DNA of 15,197 nt from Bacteroidales bacterium UBA714 (GTDB lineage: Bacteria > Bacteroidota > Bacteroidia > Bacteroidales > UBA932): the NCBI GenBank assembly GCA_002298075.1, contig DBLW01000111.1, positions 1-15,197 of the forward strand, written 5' to 3'. The translations under genes and the position numbers were made by a program. Under the pieces are notes generated by a model. That model saw only the letters and a program-made list of their open reading frames with translations, did no database searches and had not been told where the DNA came from. Shown in pieces: positions 1 to 5,898 of the stretch (its first letter is position 1; each line of letters starts with the position of its first letter).

Positions 1-470
1 AGTATGACCCTATCGGACAGGTTGAGGTAATGCTCAAGGATGAGCTTGGCGGCAACATAGCCATCAAGAATGCTGTTGACTACAAGTTCAACATCCTTGA
101 TTACATCACCCTTAAAGACAACAGGCCGTTCGGCAACAAGTCATATGACTTGATAACAAAATCAACATCTGAGGATGCTGCCGATGCACACTGGACAATC
201 GGTGACGGCATGAACGGTTTCGCTGCCGGAAGTGACGTCAAGGACATCTACGGCCTGGCAATAGCTTACACTATGGATGTAAACAAGATTCCGGTAGAGT
301 ATCGCAAGTATATCACATTCGACGAGAATACAGGAATACTTACATTCCTTGCATCCGGCATGAGCCGCCTGCAGACTGTATTGCCTGTTGACATCAAGTT
401 CAATGTAGAGTACACTTGGGGTACAAGAGAAGTCACAATACCATTCAGGTTCTACTCTCCTGAATTGTAA
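1..470 (+). CDS. C-terminal part of an unrecognised, probably exported protein (5' truncated by window edge)
   Basis: The reading frame is open from the first bases of the window (codons begin at base 3), so the start lies upstream. About 155 residues are visible and end in FRFYSPEL followed by TAA. I do not recognise the family. The visible part has no transmembrane segment and no catalytic motif. It is rich in alternating hydrophobic and polar residues with many Tyr, Phe, Asp and Asn (for example YITFDENTGILTF and FNVEYTWG), which suggests beta-strands of an Ig-like or beta-sandwich domain at the end of a secreted or surface lipoprotein. That placement is an inference from composition only. 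A strong terminator hairpin follows 25 bases after the stop, so this is the last gene of its transcript and is unrelated to dnaG downstream, which lies on the other strand. Confidence 0.75.
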   Translation, partial: YDPIGQVEVMLKDELGGNIAIKNAVDYKFNILDYITLKDNRPFGNKSYDLITKSTSEDAADAHWTIGDGMNGFAAGSDVKDIYGLAIAYTMDVNKIPVEYRKYITFDENTGILTFLASGMSRLQTVLPVDIKFNVEYTWGTREVTIPFRFYSPEL

Positions 471-495
471 ATTTGATACACAATCATTTTTCGGT

Positions 496-521
496 CCGTC
501 TGCGCTGCGAAGCGCAGGCGG
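496..521 (+). terminator. Rho-independent terminator of the first gene
   Basis: Two 11-base arms (CCGTCTGCGCT and AGCGCAGGCGG) flank a GCGA tetraloop. All pairs are canonical except one G-U. The hairpin is followed by ATTTTCATTT, a moderately T-rich tract on the plus strand. It sits 25 bases after the stop codon of the upstream gene. Confidence 0.8.
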
Positions 522-553
522 ATTTTCATTTATAAAAGATTATCAGATAGAAA

Positions 554-574
554 ATTATTACCCCCGGTAATAAT
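554..574. repeat. Perfect 9-bp inverted repeat, AT-rich dyad
   Basis: ATTATTACC and GGTAATAAT are perfect reverse complements separated by CCC. There is no T-tract after it on either strand, so it does not look like a terminator. It could be a protein-binding site, or the hairpin of a small transcript, within the gene-free stretch 471-722. Confidence 0.55.
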
Positions 575-609
575 CGGCGAGACGCCAATGAAACCTCGAC
601 AAATAATCG

Positions 610-641
610 CAAAAGTATATACAATTTATTGTATTTGCAAG
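610..641 (-). promoter_or_regulatory. Possible minus-strand promoter in the 471-722 gap
   Basis: Read on the minus strand, 610-617 is TACTTTTG, an exact match to the Bacteroidota TAnnTTTG -7 element. CTTG at 638-641 lies 20 bases upstream and resembles the TTTG -33 element. No minus-strand ORF lies downstream, so a real promoter would make a short non-coding RNA or be silent. A small dyad (ATACAA-TTTA-TTGTAT, 619-634) sits between the two boxes. Confidence 0.3.
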
Positions 642-661
642 AAATGATTTGATTATAATTC

Positions 662-721
662 AAAAAAAACGAAAAGGCTGTCATGCATTTGCATACAATT
701 TACATGCAGTTCTCCCGAGCC
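662..721 (-). terminator. Probable dnaG terminator
   Basis: Downstream of the dnaG stop on the minus strand, a GGCT/AGCC closing stem (718-721 with 676-679) brackets nested TGCAT/ATGCA complementarity. It is followed at once by TTTTCGTTTTTTTT (662-675). The U-tract is convincing. The stem is long-looped and weak, so the exact fold is uncertain. Confidence 0.45.
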
Positions 722-722
722 G

Positions 723-2795
723 TCAGACGCGCCCAAGCTCATTATTGAACTTCGTCCTTATACGGTTGTATTCGTTTATCTGAGCCATTATCCGCTCCTG
801 GCTCTCCTGGTCCTGTGCGGCGGCCAGTTCCTTTGTCAAATCACGCAGCATAAGCTCGACCTTCTTGCAATGATATACAAGAAGCGCTTTCGGGATATAT
901 TGCACAAGGATAGTTGCAGTAGCCGTGAGCGACTGCTCATAATTCTTCACGGTTATCTGATACTTCTCTATAAGAAGGTCCTTGGCCACGGCTGCAATCT
1001 CCGGATCCATGCTGTTCAGCAGTCTGACTCTTATCTGTTCCTGTGAGAGACCCTCATCATAACGCCTGAAATACTCCTCATATGTCTTGCGGTATGAAGT
1101 GTTCACGAAATCCGCCTCGTCCTCAGCCATGATTCCGTCTATGAACTCAGCCACGTTCAAAACTTCCCCTTCAGAAAAATATTTCGAATCCCGGTCAAAT
1201 TCAAGCGGCGTGCACCCCTCCTCAAGTATGAATCCGAGAAGTTCTTTCTCACACGGGGCAAGATAAGGCTCGTTTATTACAATCCCGTCTTCGGTCTCCG
1301 CGGCAGGAACCGGAGCAGGAATGTCATAGCCTGCGGCCGGAATGCCATCCGGAATATATTCCGGATATGCGTCACCCGGAATATCCGGAACATATCCGGC
1401 ATCATCGGGAACTGGAACCGGGACAGGAGATGTAGACGCTGAAGCAGCGGTCTTCTGCCTTTCCCGGTCCATCTGCTTTTTCTCCGCGGCGAGCATCTCA
1501 GACCTGGTGCGCCCGGTCCTGTCCATCAGCAGTTTCTCGTCTATGGCAAATTTTTCCGCACTCCTGCGCACATACATGGCCCGCACGATGGCATCCGGAA
1601 TCATTGCAATCGTATCCGCAATGTCATTTATGAGCGTCGCCTTTTTGAGAGGGTCATTTCCCGCCTCATCCAAAAGCAGGTCAGTCTTGAAATCTATGAA
1701 ATCCCGGCTGTTCGCGGCAATATGCTCACGCACCTCGTCCTCGGTATGGCTTTTGGCGAAATCATCCGGGTCCTGTCCCTCGGGAAGCAGCACTACATTC
1801 ACGTTCATCCCCTCCTTCAGCACAAGCCCGATACCCCTGAGGGCGGCCTTGATGCCCGCACCGTCACCGTCATATATTATGGTGATATTGTCCGTGAACT
1901 TGCGGATAAGCCTTATCTGCTCGACCGTAAGCGAAGTTCCGCTCGAAGCCACGACATTCGTTATGCCGAGCTGGTGCATTGAAAGCACATCCAGATACCC
2001 CTCTACAAGGATACACCTGTCAAGACGCGAGATTTCACTCTTGGCGAAATACAACCCGTACAGGGAGCGGCTCTTCACATAGATTTCCGTCTCGGGAGAA
2101 TTGACATATTTCGCTACCGTCTTGTCAGTCCTGAGCGTCCTGCCTCCGAAGGCTATCACCCGTCCGGAAACCGAATGTATCGGGAAGATTACCCTGTCAT
2201 GAAACCTGTCAACAAGTCTGCCGTCATCGTATTTGATGCTAAGCCCTGTCTCAATCAGGAACTCCTCCTTATATCCTGCCGCCCTGGCGGCTTCAGACAG
2301 TGAAGTCCGGTTGCGCGGAGCCCATCCGAGCCCATATTTGCGTATGGTCTCATCCTCAAGTCCGCGGCTTCTGAAATAGGCATAGCCGATGGTCCGTCCA
2401 TCTTCCGTGGAAAGGCTGTCCTGAAAAAATTTTCCGGCAAACTCCGATACCAGCAAAAGGCTTTCGTTCCTCTGCCTCAAGGCAAGCTCTTCCGCGCTCA
2501 CCTCCTTCTCGACTACCTCTATATTATATTTTTTCGCAAGATATTTCAGGGCCTCTGCATAAGACAGCCTCTCATGTTCCATGACAAAACCAACCGCCGT
2601 GCCGGACTTTCCGCAACCGAAGCACTTGTATATGCCTTTGGAAGGGGAAACATAGAACGACGGTGTCTTTTCATTATGGAAAGGACAGCATGCGGTAAAA
2701 TTCGCGCCCCTCCTCTTGAGGGTCACGAAATCACCTACGACATCAGCAATCTGGGCCGCATCGAGAATCCTGTCAACTGTCTCGTGAGGAATCAT
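723..2795 (-). CDS. dnaG: DNA primase DnaG
   Basis: This is the replicative primase that makes RNA primers at the fork with the DnaB helicase; 690 aa is normal to slightly long for the family. The N-terminal CHC2 zinc-binding domain is clear, with ligands Cys37, His40, Cys58 and Cys61 (CPFHNEKTPSF ... YKCFGCG). The catalytic core follows with the TOPRIM segment (ILVEGYLDVLSMHQLG, then IIYDGDGAGIKAALRG), which holds the metal-binding acidic residues. A Pro/Asp/Tyr-rich low-complexity linker (about residues 450-505) leads into a helical C-terminal region, the expected place of the helicase-interaction domain. The gene starts 3 nt after the stop of the HdeD-like gene, so the two are almost certainly cotranscribed; no separate promoter is seen. 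This differs from the rpsU-dnaG-rpoD arrangement of many Proteobacteria. Confidence 0.97.
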   Translation of the reverse strand: MIPHETVDRILDAAQIADVVGDFVTLKRRGANFTACCPFHNEKTPSFYVSPSKGIYKCFGCGKSGTAVGFVMEHERLSYAEALKYLAKKYNIEVVEKEVSAEELALRQRNESLLLVSEFAGKFFQDSLSTEDGRTIGYAYFRSRGLEDETIRKYGLGWAPRNRTSLSEAARAAGYKEEFLIETGLSIKYDDGRLVDRFHDRVIFPIHSVSGRVIAFGGRTLRTDKTVAKYVNSPETEIYVKSRSLYGLYFAKSEISRLDRCILVEGYLDVLSMHQLGITNVVASSGTSLTVEQIRLIRKFTDNITIIYDGDGAGIKAALRGIGLVLKEGMNVNVVLLPEGQDPDDFAKSHTEDEVREHIAANSRDFIDFKTDLLLDEAGNDPLKKATLINDIADTIAMIPDAIVRAMYVRRSAEKFAIDEKLLMDRTGRTRSEMLAAEKKQMDRERQKTAASASTSPVPVPVPDDAGYVPDIPGDAYPEYIPDGIPAAGYDIPAPVPAAETEDGIVINEPYLAPCEKELLGFILEEGCTPLEFDRDSKYFSEGEVLNVAEFIDGIMAEDEADFVNTSYRKTYEEYFRRYDEGLSQEQIRVRLLNSMDPEIAAVAKDLLIEKYQITVKNYEQSLTATATILVQYIPKALLVYHCKKVELMLRDLTKELAAAQDQESQERIMAQINEYNRIRTKFNNELGRV
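1347..1366. repeat. 20-bp perfect palindrome inside the dnaG linker
   Basis: ATCCGGAATATATTCCGGAT equals its own reverse complement. It lies in a 55-bp tract with five CCGG steps (to about 1400) that encodes the Pro/Asp/Tyr-rich linker of DnaG, where the protein has imperfect repeats of the type Y-x-PD-x-P. Confidence 0.8.
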
Positions 2796-2798
2796 CTC

Positions 2799-3434
2799 TT
2801 ACTGCTCGTCAACCTTTTCGTAATCGACGTCTTTCACATCATCCATAAGGTCATCCCCGGAATCATCACGGGTGTCATCCGGACGTGTCTGATGGATTTC
2901 ATACTCGTCAATGGCCTTTTTCATCTTCCATGAGGAGAAGAGTTCGGAAGCTCCATATACTATAAGGGAAGCCCCGGCCACCGTACTCATCACCGATTCG
3001 GCAAAAGGGTTGAATATGATGAAACCTCCGACAAGCGTCACAAGAGCAGGCAGCGCGAAAGCCCACAAGCCGATTCCTATTATACGCCTCGCGCTTACAA
3101 GCCCCATTATCTGCACAAGTCCGAAAGCAAGAAGCACAAATCCTATCAGATAGATGATGAAGCTGGCCACGAATCCAGGAAAGGCAAACATGGCGACTCC
3201 CAAGAGAATGTCAACGGCGGCATTGAACGAAAGCAGAGGAAACACCCCGCGCTCCTTCTCCCTGAATCCGAAAAGCAGGGACACAAGGCCGCTTGCAAGA
3301 AAAAAGGCCGCAATGACCTTCACAACGACAGTCAGAGCCTCATCCGGGTTGGCTACCATCACCACACCCACGCCCAATGCGACAAGTGCCCTCAACGGTC
3401 CGTTCACTTTGCTTCTATAACCGAAAGTAATCAT
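2799..3434 (-). CDS. HdeD/DUF308-family membrane protein
   Basis: The protein has 211 aa with about six hydrophobic helices between residues 13 and 165, arranged in short hairpin-like pairs with conserved Gly and small residues (for example AAFFLASGLVSLLFGF, IIYLIGFVLLAFGLVQI). This matches the DUF308/HdeD family of small inner-membrane proteins. HdeD contributes to acid resistance in E. coli, but the molecular function of most members is unknown, and no acid-stress role can be read from this sequence. After the last helix comes a soluble, strongly acidic tail (about residues 180-211) rich in Asp, probably cytoplasmic. It is the first gene of a two-gene unit with dnaG, so its promoter probably also drives primase. 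The predicted leader is about 85 nt. Confidence 0.85.
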   Translation of the reverse strand: MITFGYRSKVNGPLRALVALGVGVVMVANPDEALTVVVKVIAAFFLASGLVSLLFGFREKERGVFPLLSFNAAVDILLGVAMFAFPGFVASFIIYLIGFVLLAFGLVQIMGLVSARRIIGIGLWAFALPALVTLVGGFIIFNPFAESVMSTVAGASLIVYGASELFSSWKMKKAIDEYEIHQTRPDDTRDDSGDDLMDDVKDVDYEKVDEQ

Positions 3435-3523
3435 TTGTTGTTCATTTATGAATTATGGAAAAACATCTCCGGGACGTCAATGCATCATTTTGCCCCGGCT
3501 CATGCACATATGCACATAAAGTG

Positions 3524-3531
3524 CAAAATTA
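3524..3531 (-). promoter_or_regulatory. -7 element of the hdeD-like/dnaG promoter
   Basis: On the minus strand this reads TAATTTTG, an exact match to TAnnTTTG. It lies about 90 bases before the HdeD-like start codon. No good TTTG -33 element is seen at 19-21 bases. It is only 12 bases from the oppositely oriented -7 element of the PHP gene. Confidence 0.55.
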
Positions 3532-3543
3532 TGAATTTTTTGC

Positions 3544-3551
3544 TATTTTCG
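3544..3551 (+). promoter_or_regulatory. -7 element of the PHP-phosphatase gene
   Basis: TATTTTCG matches TAnnTTTG at all but one fixed position. Its context (TTTTTTGC before the box) resembles the TTTTGC that precedes the two TATATTTG boxes near 9165 and 9247. The start codon at 3568 follows 16 bases after the box, so the leader would be about 12 nt. Confidence 0.5.
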
Positions 3552-3567
3552 CGCCCGTTTTTCCTTA

Positions 3568-4410
3568 ATGACCATGCTTTTGTTCGATAATCATAATCAT
3601 AGCCAGTTTTCTTTCGACGGGAAAAGGACTTCCGTCGAGGCAAGCTCAAATGCCGCGATATCCCTGGGCCTCGGGGGCATCTGCTTCACTGACCATTGCG
3701 ACTTCTTCGTCCCTCCTATGAAGGCTTCCTTCGAAGAAAGCAGTCCGGAAACCTTCGACATAAATGCCCAGCAGGCAGAGATTGACCGGGTCAGGGCGAG
3801 CATCCACGCAAAAGGGCAGCAGCTGAAGATACTGAAAGGAATCGAGATAGGCATGTACGAAAGCAGCCATGAGGAAATACTCCGAACACTGCGGGAAAAC
3901 ACTTTTGACCAGGTAATAGCATCAGTACATTATATCGAGGGCACGGACCCTTTTTATGGCGGCTATTATGAGGGAAAAGACTGGAAAGTAGCCTACGGGC
4001 ATTACCTGGAGACAATCTGCCGCGAAATGACATGGCTCGGCGACTTTGACATCATGGGACACTTCGACTATGTCGCACGATACGCCCCATATCCTCAGGC
4101 AAGCATCCTGTACAGGGACTTCAGCGACATTCTCGACGAAATGCTGCGCTATCTTGCACACGAGGGGAAGGCACTTGAGATAAACACCAAGAGCTACAAG
4201 AGCCACAACGGCCGGGTGCAGATTCTCGACAAGGACATCCTGCTCCGCTACAGGGAATTGGGCGGGGAAGTCATCAGCCTCGGCTCAGACTCACACGACG
4301 CAGGAAGGGTCGGGGACGGATTCGCCGCCCATGCAGCCATGCTGAAATCTCTCGGATTCAAATATCTCGCACATTTCGAAAAACGCAGACTTGTCCAGCT
4401 TCCGATTTGA
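3568..4410 (+). CDS. PHP-domain histidinol-phosphatase (HisJ/HisK-type)
   Basis: The 280-aa protein is a PHP-superfamily metal-dependent phosphoesterase whose layout fits the histidinol-phosphatase branch, which removes phosphate from L-histidinol phosphate in histidine synthesis. Metal-binding motifs are visible: HNHS at His9/His11, FDG with Asp17, FTDHCD around Asp42/His43, KGIEIG with its Glu, a mid-protein SVHYI, MGHFDY, and GSDSHD near residue 240. The length fits the family. There is no signal peptide, so it should be cytoplasmic. No other his gene is nearby, so the substrate is inferred from family resemblance; other PHP phosphoesterases cannot be ruled out. An in-frame ATG two codons later (3574) is an alternative start. 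Transcription ends at the bidirectional hairpin 18 bases after the stop. Confidence 0.85.
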   Translation: MTMLLFDNHNHSQFSFDGKRTSVEASSNAAISLGLGGICFTDHCDFFVPPMKASFEESSPETFDINAQQAEIDRVRASIHAKGQQLKILKGIEIGMYESSHEEILRTLRENTFDQVIASVHYIEGTDPFYGGYYEGKDWKVAYGHYLETICREMTWLGDFDIMGHFDYVARYAPYPQASILYRDFSDILDEMLRYLAHEGKALEINTKSYKSHNGRVQILDKDILLRYRELGGEVISLGSDSHDAGRVGDGFAAHAAMLKSLGFKYLAHFEKRRLVQLPI

Positions 4411-4428
4411 CAATCGGGCACACAAAAA

Positions 4429-4458
4429 TGCCCCAAAAGCCTGAAAACTTTTGGGGCA
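4429..4458. terminator. Bidirectional terminator between convergent genes
   Basis: TGCCCCAAAAG and CTTTTGGGGCA form a perfect 11-bp stem with an 8-base loop. On the minus strand it is followed by TTTTTGTGTG, and on the plus strand by ACTCTTTTA. It can therefore stop both the PHP gene and the FKBP-DUF3127 transcript. Confidence 0.85.
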
Positions 4459-4482
4459 ACTCTTTTATGCATTGTCTGAAAA

Positions 4483-4959
4483 TCAGAACGGGAGATCGTC
4501 ATCCGCAAGCGGAGCCGACATGTCATCGGCAGAAGGCATCGGTGCGCCTGTCGGAGCCGCATAACTTCCGGCAGAACCGGTGTAGTCGTATCCTCCGGCA
4601 GAAGCCTGCGGAGCCGCGGCACCCATATATCCGGCACCTCCGGCAACTGCGCCGGCCGCATAGTCAACAGGGGCTGCTGAGCCGACAGACTCTATGCGCC
4701 ATGCCCTGACATCCGTGTACCAGCGCCCGTTATACTCACGGCTGCTCAGATTGAAGGCCACCTTCACCCTGTCACCTACCTGATGGCGCTCTAGCTCCTT
4801 GACCTTGTCCTCGCCCCAGACATTCATGCAGACCTGCGAAGGAAAGTTGCCTTCCTGGTATTCAAAGATAAATTCCTGCTTGGCCCATGCACCTCTTGCG
4901 GAAGTGCCGGTCTGCACATTCATCTTACGGGCAATCCTGCCCTCCAGTTCCATCGCCAT
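4483..4959 (-). CDS. DUF3127 protein with SSB-like C-terminal tip
   Basis: The 158-aa protein has an N-terminal domain of about 90 residues (MELEGRIARKM ... YTDVRAWRIE) matching DUF3127, a small family found mainly in Bacteroidota with no established function. The beta-rich pattern and lysine/aromatic content are compatible with an OB-like fold; that is my inference. Residues from about 95 on are low-complexity Gly/Ala/Tyr/Pro, apparently disordered, and the protein ends ADDDLPF. An acidic stretch followed by a terminal Pro-Phe after a disordered linker is the hallmark of bacterial SSB C-termini, which dock replication and repair proteins. The start ATG overlaps the FKBP stop by one base (TAATG), so translation is probably coupled. 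A second ATG two codons in (4951-4953) is possible. The canonical ssb gene is not in this window. Confidence 0.85.
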   Translation of the reverse strand: MAMELEGRIARKMNVQTGTSARGAWAKQEFIFEYQEGNFPSQVCMNVWGEDKVKELERHQVGDRVKVAFNLSSREYNGRWYTDVRAWRIESVGSAAPVDYAAGAVAGGAGYMGAAAPQASAGGYDYTGSAGSYAAPTGAPMPSADDMSAPLADDDLPF

Positions 4960-5717
4960 TACTCCTCAGTCTTTTCAGCAGCCTTGCCGATTCTCACCAC
5001 CTCAACATCGAAGATGAGAACTGAGTTAGGAGAGATTCCGCGTGTTCCCCTCTCGCCGTATGCAAGTTCTGAAGGAATATAGAAAGTCGCCTTTCCGCCC
5101 TCGCCGAGCAGGCCGAGGCCTTCTGTCCATCCTTTGATTACACGGTCGGCATTGAAAGTCCTTGTCTCGTCGCCAGTAGTCTCATCGAATACGGTACCGT
5201 CAAGAAGAGTACCCTTATACTTAACCTCAACAGTATCCTTAGGCATTACCTTATATTCACCGCCGGCGTTTTCAATCCTGTACTGGAGACCGCTTGCAGT
5301 AGTGTCTACGCCCTCTTTCTTTGCATTTGCCTTAAGGAAGTCACGTCCCTCGTTGAGAGAAACCTCAGCCTTGTAAGCCATTCTCTTGTTGATGAGTCCG
5401 GAGATGATCCTGTTGGCATCGTCAAGATTGATTTTGAACTGCTTCACATAGTTGGTGTCACCATATCCCTTAGGGTCCTCAGCCTTCAGGGCATCCTCCA
5501 TACCCTTCCTCAGCTCAGACATGTTCAGGTCAGAGATTTCATCCGCAATCTGTCCTTTGATCATCATACCGAAGTTCACGCCCACGAGGTAGCTTACGGA
5601 ATCGATTTCACCTTTTTTAGGAAGCTCGGCCTTGACACCGCCCTTTCCCTGTCCGTTGCATGACATCATGACAGATGCCACTACAAGCATTGCTGCAAGA
5701 AATTTGATTGTCTTCAT
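4959..5717 (-). CDS. FKBP-type peptidyl-prolyl isomerase lipoprotein
   Basis: This is a predicted envelope lipoprotein that speeds cis-trans isomerisation of prolyl bonds in exported proteins. I chose the ATG at 5715-5717 (252 aa) because it opens directly on a lipoprotein signal peptide, MKTIKFLAAMLVVASVMMSC, with the lipidated Cys at position 20. The frame is open 20 codons further upstream, but that would bury the signal behind a charged leader. Residues about 30-150 match the helical FKBP N-terminal dimerisation region of Mip/FkpA-type enzymes. The C-terminal half is the FKBP catalytic domain (VEVKYKGTLLDGTVFD ... VIKGWTEGL ... LAYGERG ... ISPNSVLIFDVEVV) with the usual aromatic pocket residues. 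No acidic surface-export signal follows the Cys, which suggests a periplasm-facing anchor. It is the first gene of a unit with the DUF3127 gene. Confidence 0.92.
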   Translation of the reverse strand: MKTIKFLAAMLVVASVMMSCNGQGKGGVKAELPKKGEIDSVSYLVGVNFGMMIKGQIADEISDLNMSELRKGMEDALKAEDPKGYGDTNYVKQFKINLDDANRIISGLINKRMAYKAEVSLNEGRDFLKANAKKEGVDTTASGLQYRIENAGGEYKVMPKDTVEVKYKGTLLDGTVFDETTGDETRTFNADRVIKGWTEGLGLLGEGGKATFYIPSELAYGERGTRGISPNSVLIFDVEVVRIGKAAEKTEE

Positions 5718-5764
5718 TTTTTCAAGATTTATTTTGTTTGTAATCATTCCAAAACATTTTGCCT

Positions 5765-5786
5765 GACAGGCCGGCACAAGGCCGTC
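5765..5786 (-). promoter_or_regulatory. Leader hairpin upstream of the FKBP gene
   Basis: GAC-A-GGCC and GGCCGTC pair over 7 bp with one bulged A around the loop GGCACAA. It lies in the predicted leader of the FKBP mRNA, 48 bases before the start codon. There is no U-tract, so it could be an mRNA structure rather than a terminator. Function unknown. Confidence 0.4.
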
Positions 5787-5789
5787 CAG

Positions 5790-5802
5790 TTGACAGTGTC
5801 AA
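5790..5802. promoter_or_regulatory. Candidate operator, palindrome 1 (TTGAC-3-GTCAA)
   Basis: TTGACAGTGTCAA is a perfect palindrome around its central G. It lies just downstream of the FKBP -7 element, roughly +7 to +20 of the predicted transcript, a typical repressor position. It shares its half-site with the palindrome at 5844-5859. Confidence 0.5.
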
Positions 5803-5814
5803 AGATTCATCATG

Positions 5815-5822
5815 CAAATATA
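5815..5822 (-). promoter_or_regulatory. -7 element of the FKBP-DUF3127 unit
   Basis: On the minus strand this reads TATATTTG, an exact TAnnTTTG match and identical to the two boxes before the ABC exporter gene. No clear TTTG is seen 19-21 bases upstream. The predicted leader is about 90 nt. Confidence 0.55.
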
Positions 5823-5843
5823 GGCATTATTTTCACAAAAAAG

Positions 5844-5859
5844 TTTTGACGAGTCAAAA
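5844..5859. promoter_or_regulatory. Candidate operator, palindrome 2 (TTGAC-2-GTCAA)
   Basis: TTTTGACGAGTCAAAA has perfect 7-bp arms around GA. It lies between the divergent -7 elements of the FKBP gene and recQ, about where the -33 region of either promoter would be. It has the same TTGAC/GTCAA half-sites as 5790-5802. Confidence 0.5.
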
Positions 5860-5884
5860 AATACATTTAACTTAGTCGAGGTAA

Positions 5885-5892
5885 TATTTTTG
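5885..5892 (+). promoter_or_regulatory. -7 element of recQ
   Basis: TATTTTTG is an exact TAnnTTTG match that ends only 6 bases before the recQ ATG. This implies a leaderless or nearly leaderless mRNA. No good -33 TTTG is present at 19-21 bases, so the promoter may be weak or activator-dependent. Confidence 0.5.
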
Positions 5893-5898
5893 TGCCTT

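Noticed and set aside
1342..2082. Open frame of 246 codons on the plus strand opposite dnaG
   Set aside because: It is antisense to an intact, conserved primase; its Ser-rich low-complexity translation is typical of a reverse-frame shadow and no promoter precedes it.
2911..3420. Two adjacent plus-strand frames opposite the HdeD-like gene
   Set aside because: Both are antisense shadows of a recognisable membrane protein and show no family resemblance.
4407..4709. Plus-strand frame overlapping the terminator and the DUF3127 gene
   Set aside because: It reads through a bidirectional terminator and opposite the low-complexity tail of a better supported gene.
5718..5777. Upstream extension of the FKBP gene to the ATG at 5777
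   Set aside because: It would place 20 mostly polar residues before a textbook lipoprotein signal peptide and runs through the leader hairpin; the ATG at 5717 is the better start.
5890..5898. TTG start for recQ three codons upstream of the ATG
   Set aside because: The TTG lies inside the TATTTTTG -7 element and would be at or before the transcription start.
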